Of a stretch of 64,000 nt of DNA, positions 1 through 8,391 are shown one piece after another (position 1 is the stretch's first letter; each line of letters opens with the position of its first letter). The position numbers and the translations under genes are program-made. The notes below the pieces were generated by a model that saw nothing but the letters and a program-made list of their open reading frames with translations, was not told the origin of the DNA and made no database searches. Source of the DNA: Bacillota bacterium (lineage in GTDB: Bacteria > Bacillota > Desulfotomaculia > Desulfotomaculales > Desulfallaceae); the NCBI GenBank assembly GCA_023439185.1, contig JAEXOR010000025.1, positions 1-64,000 on the forward strand. Reading direction: 5' to 3'.

Positions 1-1182
1 GCCGGCGGCGCCGAAGACGCCCCGCTCAAACTGCTCATAGGTGTAAAAGGCCGTAGGATCGGTCCGGACGTATTCCCCAATCAGTTCGAAGAGCCGGGCG
101 GTTTCCTTTTCCAGGTAGTCGCCGCTCAGGTACCGGGTAACCACCTGCTCCAGATAACCATGATAAGTTTGCCGGTACTCTTCGTCCGCCAGGAGCCTGG
201 CAATCAGGGGCCTGTCGGCCAGCGCCCCCTGGGTTGGCTCGTCAATATACAGCCTGGAAGTATCACCGCCCGAACCAAACCCGCCAAAGGACATGTTCAG
301 ATCCCATGGCAGGATGGTAAATATGCCGTTTTGCTCGTACAGGTAGTAGTTGTGGCCAAAGCTGCCCTGGTAACTGTCGAAGTTGACCAAGGCCGTGCTG
401 ACAGCAATATATTTGAGCGCCGCGTCGACATCAAGGTATTTTTCAATGTCGCCATCGTTATTCAACACTTCAAGCATTTTGATCAGCTTTGACCAATCGG
501 CATTTTTCATGGTACTTTTCACTTCCAGACCGGTATAATCCTCCGGATTGTCGCCGTTGTACCCGAGGGTATTACCGACAGATTTATACAAATCACCGGT
601 AATGTCACCGAAATTCCTTTCCAGATAGGGCTCCAGGATACTCTCCACCGCCAGATAAAGCCCGTAATACTCACCGTTTACATACACGGCGGCATAGGCG
701 TAAGCCGGAACGGACACCCCCATCGCCTCGAAAATCTGGTAGGACAAATATTCCCGCATATAAGAAGGGTCGGAAAAGCAATTATTCAGGTTTAGCTGGG
801 TCAGTCCCGCCATGGTCTGGTTCTGCACTATATCGTTGAAGTTCAGTTTAAAACTATACCGGTCGCTGTCGCTGCCGGCAACCGACCCAAGACTGGAATT
901 GCCCTTGGTTCTTATGCGCACCGATTGATAAACATCACCGTTGACAGCAACCGTGGCGGTATGAAATTCTTCCGCCACAGGATTCGCCATCATTTGGTCC
1001 CAGTTGACCGGGTCGATTTCAATGTTTACTTCCATGACCTTGTCCCTTTGAAAATACCTGGCCACATACTCATCGCCATATACGGCAACCACGCCGCTGC
1101 CAAACCAGGTATAGGCCCAAACGAAAAGACCTGTAAAAACCGCCAGCGCCAAGGCCAGTGATATAAGCTTGTAATTAATCAT
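1..1182 (-). CDS. CotH kinase family protein (3' end cut by window)
   Basis: Reading the minus strand from an ATG at 1182 gives 394 codons with no stop up to the window edge, so the C-terminus is missing. The start MINYKLISLALALAVF is a short N-terminal membrane anchor or signal. The body matches the CotH protein kinase family: the stretch GEYYGLYLAVESILEPYL, a later GDLYK, and the ILPWDLNMSFGG segment that carries the catalytic-type Asp-x-Asn. CotH proteins phosphorylate spore coat proteins in Bacillus; many clostridial homologues sit outside coat operons. It lies 15 bp downstream of the DUF4956 gene on the same strand and next to a VTC-domain gene, a recurrent trio in Firmicutes. Family assignment is firm; the substrate is unknown. 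Confidence 0.88.
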   Translation of the reverse strand, partial: MINYKLISLALALAVFTGLFVWAYTWFGSGVVAVYGDEYVARYFQRDKVMEVNIEIDPVNWDQMMANPVAEEFHTATVAVNGDVYQSVRIRTKGNSSLGSVAGSDSDRYSFKLNFNDIVQNQTMAGLTQLNLNNCFSDPSYMREYLSYQIFEAMGVSVPAYAYAAVYVNGEYYGLYLAVESILEPYLERNFGDITGDLYKSVGNTLGYNGDNPEDYTGLEVKSTMKNADWSKLIKMLEVLNNDGDIEKYLDVDAALKYIAVSTALVNFDSYQGSFGHNYYLYEQNGIFTILPWDLNMSFGGFGSGGDTSRLYIDEPTQGALADRPLIARLLADEEYRQTYHGYLEQVVTRYLSGDYLEKETARLFELIGEYVRTDPTAFYTYEQFERGVFGAAG

Positions 1183-1197
1183 AGCAATCCGCCCCTT

Positions 1198-1878
1198 TTA
1201 GGATGCGTATTCCCCGTTAAAGCTTACCAGGGCGGAGTTACTAATGCCCGGTATAGCCGACAATTCGTTTATAAATCTGGTCTCCCCGTTTTTCAGGCGT
1301 ATTTCGTAAACCAGTTCAATGCCTTTTTCAGTAGTAACAGTCTTGGATTTGACGCGATATTTGGAAAACATCTTTTTCATCAATTCCAGCGCTTTGCTTT
1401 CGGCGTTCTCATCCGCACAGTTGATGATTACAATGTAAGGTGTTTCCATCGCATTCCGGCTGACAAAGGCAACCAAAATGAGTCCGATAATTACCGAACC
1501 CAGCACGGCCAGGGGAATTAGACCGGCGCCGATGACTATGCCGGTGACTATGGACCAAAAAAGGAAAACCAGGTCCATGGGGTCTTTGATGGGGGTACGG
1601 AAGCGGACGATGGACAACGCACCCACCATACCGAGGGCGATAATCACGTTGGAAGTGACGGCCAAAATAACCAGCGTGGTCAGCATGGTCAACAGCACCA
1701 GCGAAATATTGAATACCCGCGAATACATGACTCCGCCGAAGGTTTTTTTGTACACCAGGTAAATAAACATGCCCACCAGGAAAGCGGCTGTTATGGCCAG
1801 AGCCGCGTCGGTGAAAGAAAATCCGGAGACTTTTTCTAAAAACTTGGAGTTAAAAATGTCGTTAAGAGTAAATTCCAT
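1198..1878 (-). CDS. DUF4956 domain membrane protein
   Basis: The 226-aa product has about four hydrophobic helices in residues 25-140 (for example ALAITAAFLVGMFIYLVY and VLLTMLTTLVILAV). The signature region GALSIVRFRTPIKDPMDLVFLFWSI is diagnostic of DUF4956. A soluble C-terminal domain follows from about residue 145. Members of this family are nearly always encoded beside VTC-domain polyphosphate polymerases and CotH proteins, as here, suggesting a membrane component of one system. It is 15 bp upstream of cotH and 24 bp downstream of the VTC gene, so one operon is likely. The biochemical role is not established. Confidence 0.88.
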   Translation of the reverse strand: MEFTLNDIFNSKFLEKVSGFSFTDAALAITAAFLVGMFIYLVYKKTFGGVMYSRVFNISLVLLTMLTTLVILAVTSNVIIALGMVGALSIVRFRTPIKDPMDLVFLFWSIVTGIVIGAGLIPLAVLGSVIIGLILVAFVSRNAMETPYIVIINCADENAESKALELMKKMFSKYRVKSKTVTTEKGIELVYEIRLKNGETRFINELSAIPGISNSALVSFNGEYAS

Positions 1879-1902
1879 ACTAACCCACTCCCTTTCTGTC
1901 TC

Positions 1903-2619
1903 TTACATAATGCCGCGAACAGCCGTGTTATAAAGCCGGCAGGCCGCATACTTGGAAAACGCCGTGGAGGTGCATTTGTTAAGCTGCACGATATCCTGGA
2001 CAAACTCGGGCAAAAAACCGTCATACTTAACCTCCAGGATGCAAATACCGGGATCCAGGGCAGCAGCGCCGGGCAGGTCGGCGTCAAACAGGTCGGTGGA
2101 ACTGATAGACGTCCTGACATCGCTATCCATAGTCACCCGCACATTGCCGGCGGGATAATGGTAAGCCTCCCGCATATAATCCACTATCGCTTTGGGCGTT
2201 AGCCTTTCCGTCCTCAGCCACAGGTAAAACTCCCGCAGCAGCGGCCGGTCTGATGCTTTCAGAAAAGCAATTTCGCCGGCCAGGATATCCCGCACTTCGC
2301 CAATGGTTAAACCGGCGCCCAGCTTGGCGGTTTTGCTGTTATGCTTAATTTTTTTCTCCAGCCGGATGAACCGGTGGTCGTGATTGTAAAAGCGAATGCG
2401 GAATTTTTCCTTGATCGGCAGCCCTTCCATTTTCTCAGTTAGAGCCTTGTCCTCCGGGGTATCGAAATACAAACTGCGGATATGATACCTGCCGTCCGGC
2501 CCGGCGTTTTTGTCGGCATGCAGCACGCGGGACAGCCTGCTTCTAATCACCAGCGCGTCGGCCATGGTAATCATATGTTTTAATTCATGGCGGTACACCA
2601 AACCCCTCATTGTCGTCAC
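1903..2619 (-). CDS. VTC-domain protein (polyphosphate polymerase family)
   Basis: The 238-aa protein starts with YRHELKHMITMADALVIRSR and contains RSLYFDTPEDKALTEK, RIRFYNHD, RLEKKIK and CILEVKYDGFLPEFV. These are the basic and acidic strands of the VTC/CYTH-like tunnel fold, in which Lys/Arg bind the polyphosphate chain and Glu binds metal. The yeast homologue Vtc4 makes polyphosphate from ATP; bacterial stand-alone versions are annotated as polyphosphate polymerase domain proteins. It is the first gene of the VTC-DUF4956-CotH group. A start ATG two codons downstream (MRGLVYRHE) is also possible. Family is firm, activity inferred. Confidence 0.85.
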   Translation of the reverse strand: MTTMRGLVYRHELKHMITMADALVIRSRLSRVLHADKNAGPDGRYHIRSLYFDTPEDKALTEKMEGLPIKEKFRIRFYNHDHRFIRLEKKIKHNSKTAKLGAGLTIGEVRDILAGEIAFLKASDRPLLREFYLWLRTERLTPKAIVDYMREAYHYPAGNVRVTMDSDVRTSISSTDLFDADLPGAAALDPGICILEVKYDGFLPEFVQDIVQLNKCTSTAFSKYAACRLYNTAVRGIM

Positions 2620-2806
2620 CCCACTTTCTTTTTTAGGTGCCTTGCCGGTCCCCTTTTTAATTTTAGCCTGCTGAACGGCTGTAAATCACCGCAGAAAAAT
2701 GTTAAAACTAACGCAAAATTGCCGCAAAAAAAGGGGCGCGCAAAAAAGGCACGGTTTAATAGGGAAACTTATTGAACCATACCCCAAACCGATACGGAAA
2801 GCAGTA

Positions 2807-2840
2807 GAGAGGCGTTGTCCCGCAAGGGATGACGCCTCTC
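2807..2840. repeat. Strong hairpin
   Basis: GAGAGGCG (2807-2814) pairs with CGCCTCTC (2833-2840), and the inner bases continue the stem with wobble pairs around a GCAA-like loop. There is no clear T tract on either strand. It lies between the VTC gene and the S-layer terminator. The 2620-2905 interval contains this hairpin and the terminator but no convincing gene. Confidence 0.5.
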
Positions 2841-2854
2841 TCTTCAACTTTTTA

Positions 2855-2887
2855 GAAAAAACTCTCATCACTGATGAGAGTTTTTTC
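2855..2887 (-). terminator. Rho-independent terminator after S-layer gene
   Basis: A perfect inverted repeat, CTCTCATCA followed directly by TGATGAGAG, is flanked by A-runs and T-runs so that it works as an intrinsic terminator. It sits about 20 bp beyond the stop of the CWB2 reading frame on the minus strand. Confidence 0.85.
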
Positions 2888-2905
2888 TTTGCAGGAGTAT
2901 CTTCC

Positions 2906-3319
2906 TTACCTCAGCAACTGCTGAATTTGCTGTTCGATACCGCTGCCGACTGCAGCTTCTCCGCCGAAGATGATTATTCCGGAAGGTTTTCTGGACACGA
3001 CATAATCGGCTGTCTGCGAGGGGAGCGTACTGTCCGTCAGGATAATCGGCGCCTTGTATTTAGCTGCGTAAACGCTTCCTGCCAAGGCGTCCGGGAAGTA
3101 ATTGCCGGTGGCTACGCATATATTTTGGCTGCCTAAGTTAAAGTATTCCGCGACAGCCAGCGAGGTGGCGTAGCGGTCGGTGCCGCCAATCCTTACGATA
3201 TCCGCCGCCGCTAACCCGGTAAGCGTGGCTGCTTGGTCATCCACGGCCTTGCTGATTGCTCCCTCAAGGCCGATGATATATACCTTCTCCGGTTTGATGG
3301 CGGCAAGTATCTTGCTCAC
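2906..3319 (-). CDS. Third CWB2 repeat, frameshifted tail of S-layer protein
   Basis: This frame encodes a cell wall-binding repeat 2 unit: MSKILAAIKPEKVYIIG, then RIGGTDRYATSLAVAEYF, YFPDALAGSVYAAKYKAPIIL and a final GGEAAVGSGIEQQIQQLL. Such repeats never occur as stand-alone cytoplasmic proteins. The frame extends upstream of the ATG as VAAQNQYPILLVEKDGIGDA, exactly the piece missing from the end of the preceding frame. It is therefore the C-terminal third of the adjacent S-layer gene, separated by a one-base deletion near 3380-3384. Whether the lesion is real or a sequencing error cannot be decided here. Confidence 0.8.
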   Translation of the reverse strand: MSKILAAIKPEKVYIIGLEGAISKAVDDQAATLTGLAAADIVRIGGTDRYATSLAVAEYFNLGSQNICVATGNYFPDALAGSVYAAKYKAPIILTDSTLPSQTADYVVSRKPSGIIIFGGEAAVGSGIEQQIQQLLR

Positions 3320-6300
3320 AGCATCACCAATCCCGTCTTTTTCAACCAGGAGGATGGGGTACTGGTTCTGTGCCGCAACGCTGCTGATGATAGGGCATCA
3401 GGGTAATTTTCACCGCTGACCAGCACGACGGGGGTTCTGGTCTTGGCGTTCAACTGTTCCGTGATTTTGGCAGCGGTGTCATAGCGGGTTTCCCCAGCTA
3501 TCCTGGTGATATGCTTGAAGCCGTTGCTCTGTACCATATTTTCCATGCCGCTGCTGACAGCAGCGGTACCGCCAAGGATATAGACTGTTCCATCCGGCTC
3601 CATGCTGGATTTGAGATAATCCAGCACCTTTTGCTGATCCGCTTCCGAGCTGCCGACCAGGAGGATGGGGGCATCGAGTTTGTACGCCAGTACGCTTCCG
3701 GCCAAGGCGTCCGGATAGTAGTCGGCTGTGGCTAAAACAGCGTTTGTTATCTTATCCGGGTAAGCTGCTTTTGCAACGGATAGAGCGGTATCGACCCTGT
3801 TCTGTCCTGCCAGCCTTGAAAACTCGGAATCCGTATAGGTCGGAGCCTTCGGATATTTGTTGTAGATTTTGTACAGGAAGGCCGCTACCTCAGCCCATGT
3901 CGTATAAGCGCGGGGAGTCAGCCTGCCGCCTGAGCCCTCGGTTATACCCGCTTCAATTAATGTGGCGAGGCTTAATGCCGCATACCCGGCTACTTCCTTT
4001 CTGTCGGTGAACCTTTCCAGTACAGCGTTGGTTTCTGCCGCTTCCAGTCCCTGATATTTCTCCAGAGCACGGGCGGCCAGCACCATCATATCCTGTCTGG
4101 ATATGCTCTCCGTGGGCTTGAACAGGTTGTTTCCGCACCCTGCCGCGATGCCCAGCTTCTTGGCTATGCCGATGGCGTTATAGTAATATACGCCCGGCTT
4201 GACGTCGTCGAAGTTCTCGGTAAACTCAGCGGTAAGCCCCAGGGTTTTTATAAGCAGCACCATGAAGTCGGCTCTGGTGATGTTCAAGCCGGGTGAGAAG
4301 GTGGTTCCGTCGCCGGTTCCGCTGGTTATGCCTTTGGCGGCCATTGTCTCAATGGCCTTTCGTGCCCATTCCGCGCTGCCAAGGTCGTTGAAGGTCTTAT
4401 GCACATAGGTCACGGCATAATCGCTGAAATGGGTGGTGAAAAAGCTCACCGTGCCCGTCGCGGCGTCATAGCGTCCATTGGGGATTGTGACGACATTGCC
4501 GCTGCCGTCGATGTACCAGACTACAATGCTTTCGGGATTAGCCAGTTCCTCCGCTGTCGGGGTGTAGGGTATGCTGACCGTTACGGGTGCGGCAGGATTG
4601 CTCCAATCGGTCTGCTTGCCATCCAATGTCAAGGAGAGCCGGATCAAAGGCCTATCGCCTATGGCAGCTTTTGCACTGTCGGGCAGCTTGGACTTATCGC
4701 CCTGGCCGATAATGATTTCCACCCTTTTACCGGCGATGCCCGGAATGTCATCGAGCATATCCGCCGGAATCGTGACGCTGGCGAAGTCGTTTCCGAGGGT
4801 CAGCGTTTTACCGGAATTCGGGTCTGAAACGAACGAGGACGGAATTTCGAGACTACCGGTGGAGGATGTACTTCTGCTGCTCGAAGAACCGCTGCCGCCC
4901 GAAGGGCCGCCGGGGGACGGCGGGGCGTCTGTCTTCACCGTCAGCGCATCGCTGGCGGGCGAGGCTTCGTGGTTTGCGTCGTCTTTAGTACGGGTAATAA
5001 AGCTGTATTCCGTGGAAGGCGTCAGTCCCGTAAAGACATTGCTCGTCTGCCAGGTTGTTCCATTGTCTTTCGAGAACTCCTGCTCCGCGTTTGGCGTCAG
5101 GGTTACGCTGGTGCTCGTCTTGCTTTGAAGCGTCGGCGCCGCGGGCTTTTGCAGCCCCGTTACTTTCGTAATCTCCGCCGTTGTTGTAGGTGCTCCGGTA
5201 AAGTCAAGGATGTAGTTTGCCGCATCGGCGCCCGTCAGTGTCGAGCCGGCCAGGGTTACGGTCTTGCCTGTACCCACATTGGCGTCGTCAAAGGCCGCGC
5301 TCGCATTCAGGCTGACAATATCGCTCCCGATAATTCCGTTCAGCATAAGGGCGCTTGTATCGATTACGGCGTTTACCGTCCCGTCATACTGCCTGTCTTC
5401 GACGGTAAAGCTGCCCGTAATGGGCAGAGGTTTTGCCGTGATATTCGCCGTCGCCGTCGGCGCGCCGGCGAACGAAACAGAGTAGTTCCCGGCATTTGTA
5501 CCCGTTAATGTGACGCCTGTAATTCTTGCCGTCTTGCCGCCGCCCGCAGCGGCGCTGTCAAATTCGGCCGTAACGGACGCGATGAAGACGTCGTCGCCAG
5601 AATTGACACCGACAAGCGTCAGATTGTTCGTGGCGATGGTCGCAGCTTTGTCGCCGGAGTATTCTTTATTGTTCACGGTAAAGCTGCCGCCGAGGGTCGC
5701 CTGTTTGTCCGTGATCACACCCGAAGTGTAAATGGGCGCGCCGGTAATGGAAAGGGTATAGTTTCCGGCTTTCGCACCCGTAAGAGAGCTGCCTGCCGTC
5801 AGGGATACCGTCTTGCCGGTGGCGATGTCGGGTGTGTCGAAGGCGAGAACGGGGACGAGCGTCACGTCGTCGTTCCCAACCCTGCCGATAAGAGTCAGAT
5901 TATTCGAGGCGATGGCCGCATCGGTCGTTCCGTCATATGCCTTGCTCTGTGCGGTGAAGCCCCCGCCGATTGTCAGTTCCTTCGGCGTGATGATCCCTGT
6001 GACCTCAGGTATAGTGGAGAAGTTAAGAACATAATTCCCTGCGGCGGATCCCGTCAGGTACGAATTGCTGAGACTGACGGTCTTGTCCTGACCCGCGTCC
6101 GGATCGGAGAATGTGGCGACGAAGTTTGCAGTCAGATTGGCCGCATCACCGCTAACGCAGTTTGATGTGTCAAGCGACAATGAGGAAGTAGCAGTAATAT
6201 CTGCGTTTATGCTTCCGTCATACTCCTTGTCATCGACTTCAAAGCCGCCGTTAACTAGGAGAGGTACGGGTTCTACAATGACCGTAATGCTGTCTAACGT

Positions 6301-8391
6301 ATTGCCGTTTGCAGATTTCAGACTAATTGTCGCCGTACCAGCGTCTACAGGTCCAACTATAGCGATTCCGTCACTATTCACATATACGTCTGTGACGGCC
6401 GTATCGTTGCTGCTCCACATGACCAGCCCGTCCGCCGGGGTTACATCCTCAGCCGAAAAAGATGCCTCGTTGTCGCCATAGGTCATTGTCAGCGTTTTCG
6501 TGGCGGCATTATATCGGGAATCCCCAGAGTCGCCGACAATTCTCGCCGAGGACACCGCGGGCGGTGCGGGATGCGGCGTTTGCTCATTTAACCGAAGATA
6601 TGGATAAGACGCGCCCGGGTCAATCCTCCAGATTTCGCTAAGGTAGATATCAAAGTCCCAGTCTTCGAAACAATTGCTTTGATAAACCAAATTGATTACC
6701 TTTACACCAATACCCTTTGAGCCGTTGTCGCTACTGCCGGCGTTAGCGACGTTGAAATAGGACTGAATAATATTAGAGGTACTGCTTAGTCCGATAAGCC
6801 CGCCGGTCTCCCCCTCGCCTGTGACTTTCCCCGCGGCATAACAGTAATGTATCTCGGAATCCGTGTTCCATCCCACCAGCCCGCCGGCATACCCGTCTGT
6901 CCCCGTAGAGGTTACCGGCCCGGTGGCATAGCTGTTTTCAATCGAGCCTCTATACAAATAGCCCACAAGTCCGCCTGCATACGACGACAATGTGCCGGTC
7001 ACGCTGGCTGTTGAATACGATTGCCTTACATCGGTATCGTTTGCTATTCCCACCAGCCCGCCTACGGCGAAGCCGCCAACGGCCGTAACCGTTCCGGTTG
7101 CGGAGCAGTACTCAATTAGGGTTGGTTGAGAGTCCCTACTGACCGATTGCCCGACGAGCGCGCCTGTGCCAGAATCAGAACCGGTGACATTCGCATTCCT
7201 GATTGCCACCCCTCTAATGTCGGCGCCCGCAAAATTGCCGAACAGGCCGACATAGCTCGCGTCAGGCCGGTTTATGGAAAGATTTGAAATCGTTAGATAA
7301 ATATACGTTTCGGTTTCAGAGTCATATGTAGTACCGTAAAAATGGCCGCAAAACGGGTTCCCAAAATCACCGATTGGCACCCAGTTTGTATATGATGAAA
7401 GGTCTATGGGCACAGTCAGTTGAAAATATGTATCTTTGTATGCTGGGCCTAAAAAGTTGCGCACTCTGTTGAGCTGCTCCGCAGTCTCTATCCGGTACGG
7501 ATCGCCCGACGTGCCGTCGCCGCCCGCGAATCCGGATGTGACCCTAACGGGAAGGGTGAGTTTGACTCTCCCTAATCTGATGATCAGGTTATAATCGCCG
7601 CTCTTTTCGGGTGACAGGGTCAAAGTTTTATTTCTCAAGTCACTGACTACATTGAGCTCCGGGGGGTAGTCGCCAAGGTAATACGATGAAAATTCCACTT
7701 CTTCACCGGTAAAATCCCCCACATCTAATGTCATCACCTCTCCGATGCCCATGGATATGATCGCGGGAAGACTTGTCAGTAAAGGATAGTCGCCTGCACG
7801 CTCAGGCGCGTCGGACGGATCCCAGTAATAATAAACATCGTCGATGTCGGGCCCACTTTCGTTGATATTGATGTTGATCATGCCATAGGCATTTTCCATG
7901 TATATGCCGTAAGCATTGCCTGAGCCGGATATCGTGCCGCCGCTCACTGTGACGGAATTGGTGTTTCCCAAACACAGCGCGCTTTTTGCGCTAGAGCCGG
8001 CCGAAATCGTGCCGCCGGCGATATTGACCGCTCTCGCTCCATCCAGGACATAGAGGGCTTTTCCACCGGCACCGGTGGTCGAAATTGTGCCGGAATAGGA
8101 CACAGGAAGGCTAAGGACTCCGTCCTCTGACACTTGAACCGTCGTTGAAGTGCCCGTTAGCGAAAGGCCGCCGTTCAACGACACACTGCCGCCGCTTTTG
8201 ATTATGAAGGAATGGGTATCCGCGTCGATGGTACAGACTGAACCGGAGGTGATAATCACCGACCGGTCGATAGCCACGTCACCCTCCAGAGAAAAATCTC
8301 CTGTAACGTTGATAATATTAAACCCCTCGTCCTCGACAGCATTTATAAAATCTTCGTATGAGCCGACGTATGTAGATTTCTCAATCGCCAT
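3316..8391 (-). CDS. Giant S-layer/adhesin protein: GLUG, YDG, SLH and CWB2 domains
   Basis: The 1691-aa frame begins with a beta-helix-like region, followed by GLUG repeats (several GGLVG... units, about residues 390-560). Four YDG-type repeats with EYDG/QYDG/AYDG motifs follow (about 720-1090), then an Fn3-like domain, a Gly/Ser linker, three SLH domains (about 1330-1515; FNDLG, ITRADF and DMMVLAARALE are typical) and two CWB2 repeats. SLH and CWB2 anchor proteins to secondary cell-wall polymers, so the protein should be exported. Yet this frame has no signal peptide, and its ATG overlaps the stop of the RCC1 gene by 11 bp. At the C-terminus the second CWB2 repeat derails after NYPDALSSAAL; the rest is in another frame (2906-3319). 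An intact gene would span 2906-8391. Confidence 0.85.
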   Translation of the reverse strand: MAIEKSTYVGSYEDFINAVEDEGFNIINVTGDFSLEGDVAIDRSVIITSGSVCTIDADTHSFIIKSGGSVSLNGGLSLTGTSTTVQVSEDGVLSLPVSYSGTISTTGAGGKALYVLDGARAVNIAGGTISAGSSAKSALCLGNTNSVTVSGGTISGSGNAYGIYMENAYGMINININESGPDIDDVYYYWDPSDAPERAGDYPLLTSLPAIISMGIGEVMTLDVGDFTGEEVEFSSYYLGDYPPELNVVSDLRNKTLTLSPEKSGDYNLIIRLGRVKLTLPVRVTSGFAGGDGTSGDPYRIETAEQLNRVRNFLGPAYKDTYFQLTVPIDLSSYTNWVPIGDFGNPFCGHFYGTTYDSETETYIYLTISNLSINRPDASYVGLFGNFAGADIRGVAIRNANVTGSDSGTGALVGQSVSRDSQPTLIEYCSATGTVTAVGGFAVGGLVGIANDTDVRQSYSTASVTGTLSSYAGGLVGYLYRGSIENSYATGPVTSTGTDGYAGGLVGWNTDSEIHYCYAAGKVTGEGETGGLIGLSSTSNIIQSYFNVANAGSSDNGSKGIGVKVINLVYQSNCFEDWDFDIYLSEIWRIDPGASYPYLRLNEQTPHPAPPAVSSARIVGDSGDSRYNAATKTLTMTYGDNEASFSAEDVTPADGLVMWSSNDTAVTDVYVNSDGIAIVGPVDAGTATISLKSANGNTLDSITVIVEPVPLLVNGGFEVDDKEYDGSINADITATSSLSLDTSNCVSGDAANLTANFVATFSDPDAGQDKTVSLSNSYLTGSAAGNYVLNFSTIPEVTGIITPKELTIGGGFTAQSKAYDGTTDAAIASNNLTLIGRVGNDDVTLVPVLAFDTPDIATGKTVSLTAGSSLTGAKAGNYTLSITGAPIYTSGVITDKQATLGGSFTVNNKEYSGDKAATIATNNLTLVGVNSGDDVFIASVTAEFDSAAAGGGKTARITGVTLTGTNAGNYSVSFAGAPTATANITAKPLPITGSFTVEDRQYDGTVNAVIDTSALMLNGIIGSDIVSLNASAAFDDANVGTGKTVTLAGSTLTGADAANYILDFTGAPTTTAEITKVTGLQKPAAPTLQSKTSTSVTLTPNAEQEFSKDNGTTWQTSNVFTGLTPSTEYSFITRTKDDANHEASPASDALTVKTDAPPSPGGPSGGSGSSSSRSTSSTGSLEIPSSFVSDPNSGKTLTLGNDFASVTIPADMLDDIPGIAGKRVEIIIGQGDKSKLPDSAKAAIGDRPLIRLSLTLDGKQTDWSNPAAPVTVSIPYTPTAEELANPESIVVWYIDGSGNVVTIPNGRYDAATGTVSFFTTHFSDYAVTYVHKTFNDLGSAEWARKAIETMAAKGITSGTGDGTTFSPGLNITRADFMVLLIKTLGLTAEFTENFDDVKPGVYYYNAIGIAKKLGIAAGCGNNLFKPTESISRQDMMVLAARALEKYQGLEAAETNAVLERFTDRKEVAGYAALSLATLIEAGITEGSGGRLTPRAYTTWAEVAAFLYKIYNKYPKAPTYTDSEFSRLAGQNRVDTALSVAKAAYPDKITNAVLATADYYPDALAGSVLAYKLDAPILLVGSSEADQQKVLDYLKSSMEPDGTVYILGGTAAVSSGMENMVQSNGFKHITRIAGETRYDTAAKITEQLNAKTRTPVVLVSGENYPDALSSAALRHRTSTPSSWLKKTGLVML

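Noticed and set aside
1836..2120. 94-codon minus-strand frame overlapping VTC and DUF4956 genes
   Set aside because: It lies within two well-supported genes in another frame and has no family features.
2686..2871. 61-codon minus-strand frame between VTC and S-layer genes, considered as the missing kinase tail
   Set aside because: No G2-box or other kinase motif and it overlaps two strong hairpins.
3744..6481. Several long plus-strand open frames opposite the S-layer gene
   Set aside because: They are antisense to a well-supported GC-rich repeat protein frame, have no ribosome-binding sites and no family features.
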